From Pseudomonas cedrina subsp. fulgida (GTDB lineage: Bacteria; Pseudomonadota; Gammaproteobacteria; Pseudomonadales; Pseudomonadaceae), in the NCBI GenBank assembly GCA_016937595.1, contig JAFHKH010000135.1, forward strand, positions 1 through 40,523: a stretch of DNA of 40,523 nt, given 5' to 3'. Below, piece by piece: positions 12,180-21,546 of the stretch; within the stretch, counting starts at the first letter, position 1, and the number at the start of each line of letters is the position of its first letter. A model generated the notes under the pieces. It ran no database searches. It saw nothing but the letters and a program-made list of their open reading frames with translations, and was not told where the DNA came from. Made by a program: the position numbers and the translations under genes.

Positions 12180-12977
12180 TTAAGTTGGCTGGGCGGCTGG
12201 GGTGCGTGAATTGCGGCGCTGACGACGGACCATCTCACCGGCCAGCGCCAGGTAGGCGATGGCACCCCGCGAAGTCTTGTCGTACGCCAGCGCGGGCATG
12301 CCGTAGCTCGGCGCTTCGGCCAAGCGGATGTTACGCGGAATCACCGTGTCGTAGAGCTGATCGCCAAAGTGTTCCTTGAGCTGCGCCGACACATCGTTCA
12401 TCAGGCTCAGGCGCGGGTCGTACATGGTCCGCAGCAAGCCCTCGATCTGCAGGTTCGGGTTGAGCAGCTCGGCGATACGCTTGATGTTATCCACAAGGTC
12501 GCTCAAGCCTTCCAGGGCAAAATACTCGCACTGCATGGGGATGATCACCCCATCGGCGGCCACCAAAGCATTGAGCGTGAGCATCGACAGCGACGGCGGG
12601 CAGTCGATCAAAATGTAATCGTAGTTGTCGCGGATCGGCGCCAGGGCGCTGCGCAGACGGCTTTCTTTCATCTGCATTTCCAGCAGCACCACTTCCGCCG
12701 CAGTCAAATCGCGGTTGGCCGGCAGCAGTTGATAACCGCCGTGTTCGGAGAAGTGCATGGCCTGGCCCAGGTCACACTCGCCAATCAGCAAGTCGTAGAC
12801 CGAGTTTTCCAGGCCATGTTTATCCACACCGCTGCCCATGGTGGCGTTGCCCTGTGGATCGAGGTCGATCAACAGCACCCGGCGCTTGGTCGCGACCAGG
12901 GATGCTGCGAGGTTGATACAGGTGGTGGTTTTGCCCACGCCACCTTTCTGGTTCGCTATCGCGAATACCTTAGCCAT
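12180..12977 (-). CDS. parA: Chromosome-partitioning ATPase ParA (Soj)
   Basis: ParA is a deviant-Walker ATPase that binds DNA non-specifically and moves ParB-parS complexes. From the ATG at 12977 the product is 265 residues, starting MAKVFAIANQKGGVGKTT. The deviant P-loop KGGVGKTT spans residues 11-18 with the signature Lys11. Walker A' (LIDLDPQGNAT) and Walker B (YILIDCPPSL) are present. A TTG codon at 12995 could extend it by six residues, but family members start at MAKV. It follows rsmG with an 18-base gap and precedes parB by 9 bases. Confidence 0.95.
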   Translation of the reverse strand: MAKVFAIANQKGGVGKTTTCINLAASLVATKRRVLLIDLDPQGNATMGSGVDKHGLENSVYDLLIGECDLGQAMHFSEHGGYQLLPANRDLTAAEVVLLEMQMKESRLRSALAPIRDNYDYILIDCPPSLSMLTLNALVAADGVIIPMQCEYFALEGLSDLVDNIKRIAELLNPNLQIEGLLRTMYDPRLSLMNDVSAQLKEHFGDQLYDTVIPRNIRLAEAPSYGMPALAYDKTSRGAIAYLALAGEMVRRQRRNSRTPAAQPT

Positions 12978-12995
12978 TCTTGCTTGTGTTCCCAA

Positions 12996-13640
12996 TCATG
13001 CCGTGCGGCGCAGTATCAGCAGATGGCGTTGGCCTTGGCAACCGGGTACGGCCAAGGCGTGTTCGCTATCGAGGTGGAAGTCTGCCGGCAATGCTAACAG
13101 CTCATCGCTTGGATGGACGCCCTTCATTGCCAGCCAGCGGGTGTCGAGGTCGCCCAGGTGGCGAGTCCAGTTGCTGAAGTTCTCCATGCTGCTGAACGCC
13201 CGGGAAACAATGCCGTTGAAAGGCTGATCAGGCGTGAAGGCTTCAACGCGGCTGTGGATAACCTGCAGGTTGTCCAGCTTGAGCTCAAGTTTGACCTGGG
13301 TCAGGAAGCGGGTTTTCTTGCCGTTGCTGTCCAGACAGGTGACCTGCGACTCAGGGAACAGGATGGCCAGCGGAATGCCAGGCATGCCGCCGCCACTGCC
13401 CACATCGAGCCAACGGCCGTTGTCGATGAATGGCATCACGCTCAGGCTGTCGAGCAAGTGACGGGAAACCATTTCGTCCGGATCACGCACTGCCGTCAGG
13501 TTGTAGGCCTTGTTCCATTTGATTAACAGGGCCAGGTAGCCCAGCAGCAATTCCTGCTGGGCCTCGCTCAGTTCGACGCCCAACTGGCGCGCCCCTGTGG
13601 ATAACTCTTCGGCATGTTGCGAGGTGACCAACGAACTCAA
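12996..13640 (-). CDS. rsmG: 16S rRNA (guanine-527-N7)-methyltransferase RsmG
   Basis: RsmG methylates G527 of 16S rRNA using S-adenosylmethionine; its loss gives low-level streptomycin resistance in many bacteria. The product is 214 residues. The SAM-binding Rossmann motif [17 protein letters not shown] is clear, followed by the acidic turn [14 protein letters not shown]. Its ATG overlaps the mnmG stop by four bases (ATGA), so the two are translationally coupled. Two perfect DnaA boxes (13253-13261 and 13596-13604) lie inside the coding sequence. Confidence 0.96.
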   Translation of the reverse strand: MSSLVTSQHAEELSTGARQLGVELSEAQQELLLGYLALLIKWNKAYNLTAVRDPDEMVSRHLLDSLSVMPFIDNGRWLDVGSGGGMPGIPLAILFPESQVTCLDSNGKKTRFLTQVKLELKLDNLQVIHSRVEAFTPDQPFNGIVSRAFSSMENFSNWTRHLGDLDTRWLAMKGVHPSDELLALPADFHLDSEHALAVPGCQGQRHLLILRRTA

Positions 13641-15532
13641 GCGCTTTGCTCCAACTGACGGCCCGCGCCGCGTTTTTTCAAATGAATCATCAGCAGCGAG
13701 ATGGCCGCCGGGGTAACGCCAGGGATACGTGAAGCCTGGCCCAGGGTTTCCGGCCGGGTTATCCCCAGCTTGCTTTGAATTTCCTTCGACAGCCCGGAAA
13801 TACCGGTGTAGTCGATATCCACAGGCAACTTGGTGTCTTCACTGGCGCGCAGGCGGGCGATTTCGTCCTGCTGGCGGTCAATGTATCCGGCGTATTTGGT
13901 CTTGATCTCGACCTGCTCGGCGACCTGTGGGTCTTCTGCGCCGTGGCCCGTCACTTCGACCAGGCCGGCGTAATCGATTTCCGGACGCGACAGCAGGTTC
14001 AGCAAGTTGTATTCGTGGGTCAGCGGCGTGCCGAATTTTTCCGCAATCGCATCGCCCTGCTCGGTGCCCGGGCGAACCCACGTGCTTTTCAGGCGCTGCT
14101 CTTCCAGCGCAATGCTTTCGCGTTTTTTGCAGAAGGCTTCCCAACGCGCGTCATCGACCAGGCCCAGCTCGCGGCCTTTTTCGGTCAGGCGCAAGTCGGC
14201 GTTGTCTTCACGCAGGATCAGGCGATATTCCGCACGTGACGTGAACATCCGGTACGGTTCCTGGGTGCCCAGCGTAATCAGATCATCGACCAATACGCCG
14301 ATATACGCCTCGTCACGACGCGGGCACCAGCTGTCTTTGCCCTGCGCGCGCAGTGCGGCGTTGGTCCCGGCCAACAAACCCTGGGCGCCGGCTTCTTCGT
14401 AACCGGTGGTACCGTTGATTTGCCCGGCGAAGAACAGACCGCCGATCACTTTGGTTTCGAGGCTGTATTTCAGGTCGCGCGGATCGAAGTAGTCGTACTC
14501 GATGGCGTAACCCGGACGCACGATGTGCGCGTTTTCCATGCCGCGAATCGATTGCACGATCTGGATCTGCACGTCGAACGGCAAGGAAGTGGAAATCCCG
14601 TTCGGGTACAGCTCGTGGGTGGTCAGGCCTTCCGGCTCGATGAAGACCTGGTGGCTTTCCTTGTCGGCAAAGCGGTGGATCTTGTCTTCGATCGATGGGC
14701 AATAACGCGGACCAATGCCTTCGATCACCCCGGAATACATCGGTGAACGGTCGAGGTTCGCTGCGATGATTTCGTGCGTGCGCGCATTAGTGTGCGTGAT
14801 CCAGCAACTGACCTGTTTGGGGTGCTGCGCTTTGGACCCCATGAACGACATGACCGGAATGGGCGTATCGCCGGCCTGCTCGGTCATCACCGAGAAATCC
14901 ACGGAACGCCCGTCGATACGCGGCGGAGTCCCGGTTTTCAAGCGGCCGACGCGCAGCGGCAATTCACGCAAGCGCTTTGCCAGGGCAATCGACGGCGGGT
15001 CACCGGCGCGGCCACCGGAATAGTTCTGCATACCGATGTGGATCAGTCCGCCGAGGAACGTACCGGTGGTCAACACCACGGATTCTGCGTGGAACCGCAG
15101 GCCCATTTGCGTGACGACACCGCGTACCTGGTCCTGCTCGACGATCAGGTCATCCGCGGCTTGTTGAAATATCCACAGGTTCGGCTGGTTTTCCAGGGTT
15201 TCGCGGACCGCGGCTTTGTACAGGATGCGGTCGGCCTGTGCCCGGGTAGCACGTACGGCTGGGCCTTTACGGCTGTTGAGCACGCGAAACTGGATGCCAC
15301 CTTTGTCGGTAGCCATGGCCATCGCACCGCCCAGGGCATCGATTTCCTTGACCAGATGGCTTTTGCCGATCCCACCGATGGCGGGGTTGCAACTCATCGC
15401 ACCGAGGGTTTCCACGTTATGCGTCAGCAACAGGGTTTTGACGCCCATGCGTGCTGACGCCAGTGCTGCCTCGGTACCGGCATGACCGCCGCCGATGACG
15501 ATCACTTCAAAACGGGAAGGGAAATCCACCAC
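13637..15532 (-). CDS. mnmG: tRNA uridine-5-carboxymethylaminomethyl modification enzyme MnmG (GidA)
   Basis: MnmG is the FAD-dependent partner of MnmE in installing the cmnm5 group on U34 of certain tRNAs. The product is 631 residues, full length. The FAD-binding dinucleotide motif [12 protein letters not shown] spans residues 12-23. The conserved substrate region ([21 protein letters not shown], and [21 protein letters not shown]-like) is intact. The C-terminal helical domain that binds MnmE ends at [10 protein letters not shown]. It sits next to the DnaA-box-rich region at 15640-15945, as gidA does beside oriC in enterobacteria. A TATACT element at 15602-15607 could be its -10, but the matching -35 is weak. 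Confidence 0.97.
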   Translation of the reverse strand: MVDFPSRFEVIVIGGGHAGTEAALASARMGVKTLLLTHNVETLGAMSCNPAIGGIGKSHLVKEIDALGGAMAMATDKGGIQFRVLNSRKGPAVRATRAQADRILYKAAVRETLENQPNLWIFQQAADDLIVEQDQVRGVVTQMGLRFHAESVVLTTGTFLGGLIHIGMQNYSGGRAGDPPSIALAKRLRELPLRVGRLKTGTPPRIDGRSVDFSVMTEQAGDTPIPVMSFMGSKAQHPKQVSCWITHTNARTHEIIAANLDRSPMYSGVIEGIGPRYCPSIEDKIHRFADKESHQVFIEPEGLTTHELYPNGISTSLPFDVQIQIVQSIRGMENAHIVRPGYAIEYDYFDPRDLKYSLETKVIGGLFFAGQINGTTGYEEAGAQGLLAGTNAALRAQGKDSWCPRRDEAYIGVLVDDLITLGTQEPYRMFTSRAEYRLILREDNADLRLTEKGRELGLVDDARWEAFCKKRESIALEEQRLKSTWVRPGTEQGDAIAEKFGTPLTHEYNLLNLLSRPEIDYAGLVEVTGHGAEDPQVAEQVEIKTKYAGYIDRQQDEIARLRASEDTKLPVDIDYTGISGLSKEIQSKLGITRPETLGQASRIPGVTPAAISLLMIHLKKRGAGRQLEQSA

Positions 15533-15639
15533 GCACCTCGTGCCTGCTTATGTAGGTAATCAGGAATTGTCTGTTGAAAGAGTTTTGGAGCAATGGCGGC
15601 AAGTATAGGGACTTAGGCCTTCCTAAAGAACCCTTTGCA

Positions 15640-15945
15640 CAAAATTTAACCAGCTGTGGATGAATCACAGACAATAGAAATTAAAAGAGAGAAATTTATT
15701 AAATCTTTGTTTTTATGTTTATTTCTACTGAGCACCTTTTCTGTGGATAGATCTCCACAGACCTTTATCTACAATGTGTACAGCAATTCAAAACTCTGTG
15801 GTCATGTGCCAATGAGGGGCTTGGATAAGTGCCCTAAGCCTGTGGATTAAACAAGTGGTTATCCACAGAGGGGTTTTTACTCAGGTTTTAAGGCCTGTTA
15901 TCAACTGGGCACAGGCTGGGTTATTCACAGGGCTTAATCCACAGA
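15640..15945. other. Second origin-like region: AT-rich stretch with clustered DnaA boxes beside mnmG
   Basis: This gene-free stretch begins with a strongly AT-rich segment (15645-15730, many A/T runs). It then carries one perfect DnaA box, TTATCCACA (15859-15867), and several one-mismatch boxes on both strands: TGTGGATGA 15655-15663, TGTGGATAG 15742-15750, TTATCTACA 15765-15773, TGTGGATTA 15841-15849, TTATTCACA 15921-15929 and TAATCCACA 15935-15943. An unwinding element plus DnaA boxes is the architecture of an origin. From memory, DnaA-box regions near both dnaA and gidA have been reported to support replication in P. aeruginosa and P. putida. Activity here is inferred. Confidence 0.7.
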
Positions 15946-16032
15946 AATGAACGAACCTGGCCAAGTCACACCCGTCGCTAAGCCGCCCCCAAGCCAAAAA
16001 CTGGGTAGAGGCTGGGGCAAAAAAGAGATCTA

Positions 16033-16075
16033 TTGTGAGAAAACGCCGACACAGTTAATAATAGCTATTATCATT
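16033..16075 (+). promoter_or_regulatory. Candidate iron-regulated promoter with Fur box for the sigma-receptor module
   Basis: The sequence AATAATAGCTATTATCATT at 16057-16075 contains the perfect 14-bp palindrome ATAATAGCTATTAT and resembles the Fur consensus built from NATAAT hexamers. Upstream, TTGTGA (16033-16038) and AATAAT (16057-16062) form a plausible sigma-70 promoter with an 18-base spacer. The box would cover the -10, giving repression by Fe-Fur. The sigma-factor ATG lies 20 bases downstream. Confidence 0.65.
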
Positions 16076-16095
16076 AAGCCGCCTTGCCATCCCTT

Positions 16096-16602
16096 ATGTC
16101 CCCTCCTTCACACACAACTGCGGTCCAGCACATCTACGAGCAACACCATTCCTGGTTGCATGGGTGGCTCAAAGGAAAGCTGCATAACGCCTGCGATGCG
16201 GCCGATGTGGCGCACGATACGTTCGTGCGTATTCTGGGTGGGCGGCATGCGGCGCAGATCGTTGAGCCGAGGGATTACCTGGCGACTATCGCCCGGGGCC
16301 TGGTGATTGACCGTTACCGTCGACACGCCATCGAGCGTGCGTACCGGCAGACCTTGGCTGAACGCCCTGAAGCCACCGCCATCAGTGAAGAAGACAAGGC
16401 CGTCATTCTCGAGACGCTGGTGGCTGTGGATAAAGCCTTGTGCGGACTGGGTGAGCGTGCCTGGCGGATATTCATACTCTCGCAGCTCGAGGGGCTGACT
16501 TATCAACAGATCGCCGATCAACTGCAGGTTTCGCTGACCACGGTGAAGAAGCACATGATTCGTGCATTGACTGAGTGCGCACTGATCATGGCCAGCCCGT
16601 AA
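16096..16602 (+). CDS. ECF sigma factor, FecI type (iron starvation)
   Basis: This is an extracytoplasmic-function sigma-70 factor of the iron-uptake class, which would direct RNA polymerase to the adjacent receptor gene when a siderophore is bound outside. From the ATG at 16096 it is 168 residues; a TTG start 12 bases upstream is possible but less likely. Region 2 (DAADVAHDTFVRILGG, DYLATIARGLVIDRYRRH) and region 4 (LTYQQIADQLQVSLTTVKKHMIRAL) are clear. Its stop overlaps the ATG of the anti-sigma gene as TAATG. A Fur-box-like promoter precedes it. The cognate siderophore cannot be told from the sequence, so no gene symbol is given. Confidence 0.93.
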   Translation: MSPPSHTTAVQHIYEQHHSWLHGWLKGKLHNACDAADVAHDTFVRILGGRHAAQIVEPRDYLATIARGLVIDRYRRHAIERAYRQTLAERPEATAISEEDKAVILETLVAVDKALCGLGERAWRIFILSQLEGLTYQQIADQLQVSLTTVKKHMIRALTECALIMASP

Positions 16603-17546
16603 TGGCCATTCCTGATCGCAAGACCTTCGAAGCCGCTGCCAGTTGGTATGTGCAGTTTCAGTCACAGGCCCCATCAGCCGCCGAACGCCAAGCCTGGCAA
16701 CAATGGCTCAAGGGTGATCCCTCCCACCAGGCGGCATGGAACCAGATGGAGCAGTTGCAGCGGAATCTCGGTGCGCTGCCACCGGATTTGTCTCGCCGCG
16801 CGTTATCGACCACGCAGCAGCGGCGGCAGGTACTGAAGTGGATGCTGGTACTGGGTGGTACCGGTTATCTGGGGTGGAATGTTCAGCAACACACGTCACT
16901 GGGCAATCTCTGGGCCGACTACAAGACGTCGGTAGGCGAACGCCGGCATGTCGAATTGGCCGACGGTACGCGGGTTGATCTCAATACCAACACAGCAATT
17001 GACGTGGTATTCGACGGGCATCAACGCTTGATCCGCCTACATGAAGGGGAAGTACTTATCCACACCGGCAAATCAGGTGTGCAACTGCCCTTTTATGTCG
17101 AGACACGCCAAGGTCGAGTCCAGGCTTTGGGCACCCGGTTTACCGTACGCCAATTGCGGGATGCCACCCGGGTCGGCGTTCTGGAAGACCGGGTGAGTGT
17201 GGCGCCTGGTGACCGGCCCGACCACGTCCGGCTGCTCGGTGCCGGTGAAAGCGCTGATTTTAATCGCCAAGGCGTAGGACCGAACCAGAAGTATCGCGCA
17301 TCCCAGGCTGCCTGGATCGATGGCCAACTGATCGTGCTGGACGCCCGGCTCGGGGATGTGATCAGTGAGCTTGCGCGCTATCGCCCAGGCGTACTGCAAT
17401 GCGATGCCGCTTCGGCAGGCCTGCGTGTTTCCGGGACCTTGCGCCTGGACTCTTCCGATGCCGTGCTCGCCAACCTGCAGGCCACCTTGCCGATCCAGGT
17501 GAGGTATTTCACCCGGTATTGGGTTTCGGTGAAGCGAATCGGCTGA
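16602..17546 (+). CDS. FecR-type anti-sigma factor / transmembrane signal transducer
   Basis: This is a single-span inner-membrane regulator that holds or activates the FecI-type sigma in response to the receptor. From the ATG at 16602 (TAATG overlap with the sigma stop) it is 314 residues. The N-terminal cytoplasmic DUF4880-like part (AAASWYVQFQSQAPSAAERQAWQQWL) is followed by a membrane segment near LKWMLVLGGTGYLGWNV. The periplasmic FecR domain contains GERRHVELADGTRVDLNTNTAI and the C-terminal TLPIQVRYFTRYWVSV segment typical of siderophore transducers. It belongs to a sigma/anti-sigma/receptor triad with the flanking genes. Confidence 0.93.
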   Translation: MAIPDRKTFEAAASWYVQFQSQAPSAAERQAWQQWLKGDPSHQAAWNQMEQLQRNLGALPPDLSRRALSTTQQRRQVLKWMLVLGGTGYLGWNVQQHTSLGNLWADYKTSVGERRHVELADGTRVDLNTNTAIDVVFDGHQRLIRLHEGEVLIHTGKSGVQLPFYVETRQGRVQALGTRFTVRQLRDATRVGVLEDRVSVAPGDRPDHVRLLGAGESADFNRQGVGPNQKYRASQAAWIDGQLIVLDARLGDVISELARYRPGVLQCDAASAGLRVSGTLRLDSSDAVLANLQATLPIQVRYFTRYWVSVKRIG

Positions 17547-17639
17547 TCGCAAAAAAATATCCACAAAGGGGGTTATCTTTTTTTTGCCTGGCACGGCCCT
17601 CCAGGTAATTACGACGCAACCTTCAGGGCTAACCCACCT

Positions 17640-20078
17640 ATGCGCCTTCGCACCCAGTTTCGCCAACGACTTTCCTGCCACGGCATCACCTGCAGCCTGC
17701 TGCTCGGCACGGCGGCCATGGCCGGCATCCCCCTTACAAACGAGGCCATGGCGGCGAGCGCCGTGCAGCACTACGCTATTGCCGCCGGGCCGCTGGATAG
17801 GGCGTTGAGCCAATTCGCCGCCAAGGCAAACGTGATTCTGTCGTTCTCCCCCCAACAAACCGCGAGTTTGCACACGCCAGGGCTGGAAGGTGACTATTCG
17901 GTGGACCAGGGGTTTGCATGGCTGCTGCAAAATTCCGGGTTGCAGGCTGTGGCGCAGGCGCCCGGCAGCTATGTCCTGCAGGCCGTTCCTGCGGGCGAGC
18001 TGACACTCGCGCCTACCACTGTAAGTACTTATCAACAGGGCGGTTTCAATCAGGAGATTGCCGGGGATATCGGCTATAAGGCGCAGAACAGCCGGATTGG
18101 CACCAAGACCAGCACGCCTTTGTCGGAAACACCCCGCTCGGTCTCGGTGGTCACCGGCCAGCGCATCAAGGACCAGAAGTCTCAGACGCTGACTGAGGTA
18201 TTGGGTTATGTGCCGGGTATCTTCGCGCCTCCTTTTGCCGCCGGCGACGGGCTTGCGGGGGATTTGTTCTTCATTCGCGGTTTCAATGCCACGGATTATG
18301 GCTACGGTCTGCTGCGTGATGGCCTACGTGTACAAGGCAATCGGTATGACACCACCAGCGAGCCCTATGGCCTGGAACGGGTCGAGATCTTCCGGGGACC
18401 CTCCTCCCTGCTTTACGGTGAGAACGCGCCCGGCGGATTGGTCAACCTGGTGAGCAAACACCCTACCGCCACGCCCCAGGGCGAGGTTCAGCTGGGGTAT
18501 GGTTCAAACAACCGGCGCCAGGTGGGTGTGGATATCTCGGGTCCGCTCAACGACAGCAATAACATTCTGGGACGGTTAGTGATGCTCGGCCGCAAATCGG
18601 ACACGCAAACCGACCATGTTCCGGATGATCGTCTTTACATCGCCCCTTCCCTCACCCTGAATTTCGACGACTACAACACCCTCACCCTGTTGGCCAACTA
18701 CCAGAAGGACCACACCAACCTGGAGCTTGGTTTGCCGGCGGCGGGCACCTTGCTTGCCAATCCAAACGGCAAACTGTCCAAGCACACCATGCTGGGTAAC
18801 CCGGATTGGAACACCTTCGAACGGGAATCCTGGAGCACCGGCTACGAATTCAGCCACAGTTTTAATGATGATTGGCAGTTCCGCCAGAACTCGCGCTATA
18901 TGCAGTCACGCATCAACCGCCATGAAACCTGGCCTGGAGCCCTGAATAATCGCGGCTTCGGCACTCAACTGAACATGACCGCCTACGACCGCTATAACCA
19001 GTCGATGGTCTACTCTCTGGATAACCAGTTGGAAGGCAAATTCCAGCTCGGCGCGCTGGAAAATACCCTGCTGTTCGGCGCCAGTTATGACCGGACCTCT
19101 TTCAGTCAGGACTGGAACGCAGGCTCTGCCGGCACCATCAATGTGTATAACCCGGTTTATTTGCGTGACCCGCTTACGCCAGTCGCGGTGCAAAACACCC
19201 TGCTCGAGCAGCAGATGAAAGGCGTCTATGCACAGGTCCAGAGCAAGTATGACCACTGGCTGTTTTTGCTAGGCGGTCGTCAGGACTGGGTCGACAGTGA
19301 TTTTCGCGACAAGGTGAACAAAGCCGCCAACACCGGCTCCGAAGACCGGAAATTCACGTATCAGGGCGGGGTGATGTACCAGTTCGACAACGGCCTGACG
19401 CCGTATGTCAGCTATTCCACGGCGTTTGTCCCGGTGCAGCAGATCTCCAATGCCGGTGCGCCGTTGAAGCCCATCACCAGCAGCCAGTATGAAGTGGGCG
19501 TGAAGTACGAGCCGATCGGCTGGGATACGGCGATGACCGTGTCGGTGTATGACCTGCGCAAGAACGACGATACCTATCTCGATGCCACCACCAATAGCTA
19601 TCGCCAAGTCGGAGAAAGCCGAGCCAAGGGCGTGGAAGTCGAGGTGAACAGCACCATCACGCCAAACCTGAACCTGACCGCGGCCTACACCTACACTGAC
19701 GCTCGGATCACCAAGGACTCGGCTACATCGCTGGTCGAAGGGCATCAGATGACAGGCGTACCGCGGAACCAGGCGTCGGCGTGGGGCAAGTACCGTTTCC
19801 TCGACGGGCAGCTTAAAGGTTTGTCCGTGGGCGGCGGTGTGCGTTACTTCGACAGTACTTTTTCTTACACCGCCCCGACGCTTTACGGGAAGTTGGACGC
19901 AGGAAGTGTCACCTTGGTGGATGCGGCCGTCGGCTATCAGATCGACAAACATTGGTCGGTCGACCTGAATGCCAAGAACCTCTTCGACAAGGAATACGTG
20001 TCTGGTTGCAACGACGCGGGGCGTTGCTATTGGGGCGACAGCCGTACCCTGCTCGGTACGGTGTCCTACAAATGGTAA
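17640..20078 (+). CDS. TonB-dependent siderophore receptor with N-terminal signalling (STN) domain
   Basis: This outer-membrane ferric-siderophore transporter also acts as sensor for the FecI/FecR pair. It is 812 residues. A signal peptide covers about residues 1-39 (ending AMAA before SAVQHY). The STN domain spans about 41-113 (HYAIAAGPLDRALSQFAAKANVILSFS). A TonB-box-like LTLAPTTVS lies near residue 121. The plug begins around 160 (ETPRSVSVVTGQRIKDQ) and includes GPSSLLYGENAPGGLVNLVSK. The beta-barrel ends with the aromatic residue of VSYKW. The cysteine pair in GCNDAGRCYWGD near the C-terminus resembles hydroxamate (ferrichrome/ferrioxamine) receptors, so that ligand class is my best guess. 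It converges on mnmE with a gap of only 19 bases and no visible terminator. Confidence 0.93.
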   Translation: MRLRTQFRQRLSCHGITCSLLLGTAAMAGIPLTNEAMAASAVQHYAIAAGPLDRALSQFAAKANVILSFSPQQTASLHTPGLEGDYSVDQGFAWLLQNSGLQAVAQAPGSYVLQAVPAGELTLAPTTVSTYQQGGFNQEIAGDIGYKAQNSRIGTKTSTPLSETPRSVSVVTGQRIKDQKSQTLTEVLGYVPGIFAPPFAAGDGLAGDLFFIRGFNATDYGYGLLRDGLRVQGNRYDTTSEPYGLERVEIFRGPSSLLYGENAPGGLVNLVSKHPTATPQGEVQLGYGSNNRRQVGVDISGPLNDSNNILGRLVMLGRKSDTQTDHVPDDRLYIAPSLTLNFDDYNTLTLLANYQKDHTNLELGLPAAGTLLANPNGKLSKHTMLGNPDWNTFERESWSTGYEFSHSFNDDWQFRQNSRYMQSRINRHETWPGALNNRGFGTQLNMTAYDRYNQSMVYSLDNQLEGKFQLGALENTLLFGASYDRTSFSQDWNAGSAGTINVYNPVYLRDPLTPVAVQNTLLEQQMKGVYAQVQSKYDHWLFLLGGRQDWVDSDFRDKVNKAANTGSEDRKFTYQGGVMYQFDNGLTPYVSYSTAFVPVQQISNAGAPLKPITSSQYEVGVKYEPIGWDTAMTVSVYDLRKNDDTYLDATTNSYRQVGESRAKGVEVEVNSTITPNLNLTAAYTYTDARITKDSATSLVEGHQMTGVPRNQASAWGKYRFLDGQLKGLSVGGGVRYFDSTFSYTAPTLYGKLDAGSVTLVDAAVGYQIDKHWSVDLNAKNLFDKEYVSGCNDAGRCYWGDSRTLLGTVSYKW

Positions 20079-20097
20079 GGTGCTGTGGATAACTCGG

Positions 20098-21467
20098 CTA
20101 TTTGCCGATGCAGAAGCTGGAAAAGATGCGTCCCAACAAATCATCGGAGCTGAATGCTCCGGTGATCTCGCCCAACAACTGCTGCGCCTGACGTAAATCC
20201 TCAGCCAGCAGCTCCCCAGCCCCCGCCAGGGTCAATTGCGCTCGACCGTGCTCCAACGCTGCGCTCGCATGGCGTAACGCCTCCAGGTGCCTGCGGCGTG
20301 CACTGAAGCTGCTTTCCGAGGTCTGCTCGTAGCCCATGCACGCCTTGAGGTGCTCGCGCAGCAATTCCAGGCCATTTCCCGCCGACTTGGCGCTGAGGCT
20401 CAGGGTGACGTGGCCATCCGCGCTGGTTTGCATGTCAATGGCTTCGCCTGTCAGGTCGGCTTTATTGCGGATCAAGGTGACTTTGGCCGGGTCCGGCCGT
20501 TGCTCCAGGAATTCCGGCCACAGGGCAAAAGGATCCACCGCCTCGGGTGCGGTGGCGTCCACCACCAGCAGCACACGATCGGCTTCGCCGATGGCTTTGA
20601 GCGCGCGCTCTACGCCGATTTTCTCCACTTGGTCTTCGGTATCGCGCAAACCGGCGGTGTCGACCACGTGCAGGGGCATGCCATCTATGTGGATATGTTC
20701 GCGCAATATATCGCGGGTGTGCCGGCAATCTCAGTGACGATGGCGGCTTCACGTCCGGCCAGCGCATTGAGCAAGCTGGATTTGCCTGCATTGGGTCGCC
20801 CTGCGATCACCACCGTCATACCGTCACGCAGCAAGGCACCCTGTCCGGCTTCACGCAGTACTGTGGATAACTCGTCGCGTACTTTATCCAGCATCGCCAG
20901 TACATGGCCATCGGCCAGGAAGTCGATTTCTTCCTCGGGAAAATCTATCGCTGCCTCCACATAAATGCGCAGGCTGATCAATTGCTCGGTCAAGTTATGC
21001 ACACGCAGTGAGAACGCGCCCTGCAGCGAACGCAGTGCATTGCGTGCCGCCTGTGCGGAACTGGCTTCAATCAAGTCGGCAATGGCCTCGGCCTGGGCCA
21101 GGTCGAGCTTGTCATTCAAAAACGCCCGTTCACTGAACTCCCCTGGCCGGGCCAGGCGACAGCCCAATTGCAAGCAGCGTTGCAGCAGCATATCCAACAC
21201 AACGGGGCCGCCATGCCCCTGCAATTCCAGGACATCTTCGCCGGTAAACGAGTTCGGCCCCGGGAAATAAATAGCCAGGCCTTCGTCCAGCACACTGTGG
21301 TCAGCATCCAGGAACTGCCCGTAATGGGCGTAGCGTGGCTTCAACTCACGGCCACTGATGGCCTTGGCTGCCATGCCCGCAAGCGGCCCGGAAATTCTAA
21401 CGATACCGACACCGCCGCGACCTTGAGCGGTAGCGACAGCAGCGATGGTTTCACGAGGAGCGCTCAT
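20098..21467 (-). CDS. mnmE: tRNA modification GTPase MnmE (TrmE), frame broken once
   Basis: MnmE is the GTPase partner of MnmG in U34 tRNA modification. The ATG at 21467 begins [27 protein letters not shown], the folate-binding N-terminal domain. The G1 motif GRPNAGKS is at residues 223-230. The downstream part carries [25 protein letters not shown] and the C-terminal CIGK, whose cysteine is required for activity. The frame shifts at about 20716-20720, where GGCACACCCGC is read and GGCACCACCCGC would restore [11 protein letters not shown], the G2 loop. With one base restored the protein is 456 residues, the family length. A sequencing error is likely. A perfect DnaA box lies at 20862-20870 within it. 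Confidence 0.93.
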
Positions 21468-21496
21468 CAGCAGGATCCGGAATAAAAGTGACGGAA

Positions 21497-21523
21497 AGCA
21501 AAACGCCCCACTAGGGGGCGTCT
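21497..21523 (-). terminator. Rho-independent terminator after yidC/upstream of mnmE
   Basis: On the minus strand, ACGCCCC-loop-GGGGCGT (21521-21515 paired with 21509-21503) is followed by TTTTGCTTT. It lies in the 79-base gap between yidC and mnmE, so it ends the rpmH-rnpA-yidD-yidC transcript. Confidence 0.8.
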
Positions 21524-21546
21524 TGAGTGGTGACCCACAGGGTAAT

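Noticed and set aside
15602-15607. TATACT as the -10 of an mnmG promoter
   Set aside because: The only -35 at proper spacing is TTCTTT, two of six matches; kept as a remark, not as a feature.
15656-15850. Small open frame inside the DnaA-box region beside mnmG
   Set aside because: Low-complexity AT-rich translation, no ribosome-binding site, and it runs through several DnaA boxes; better explained as non-coding.
16080-20100. Mobile element carrying the iron-signalling triad
   Set aside because: I see no transposase, integrase, terminal repeats, target duplication or tRNA at either border; the insertion is real relative to memory of P. aeruginosa, but its mechanism is not visible.
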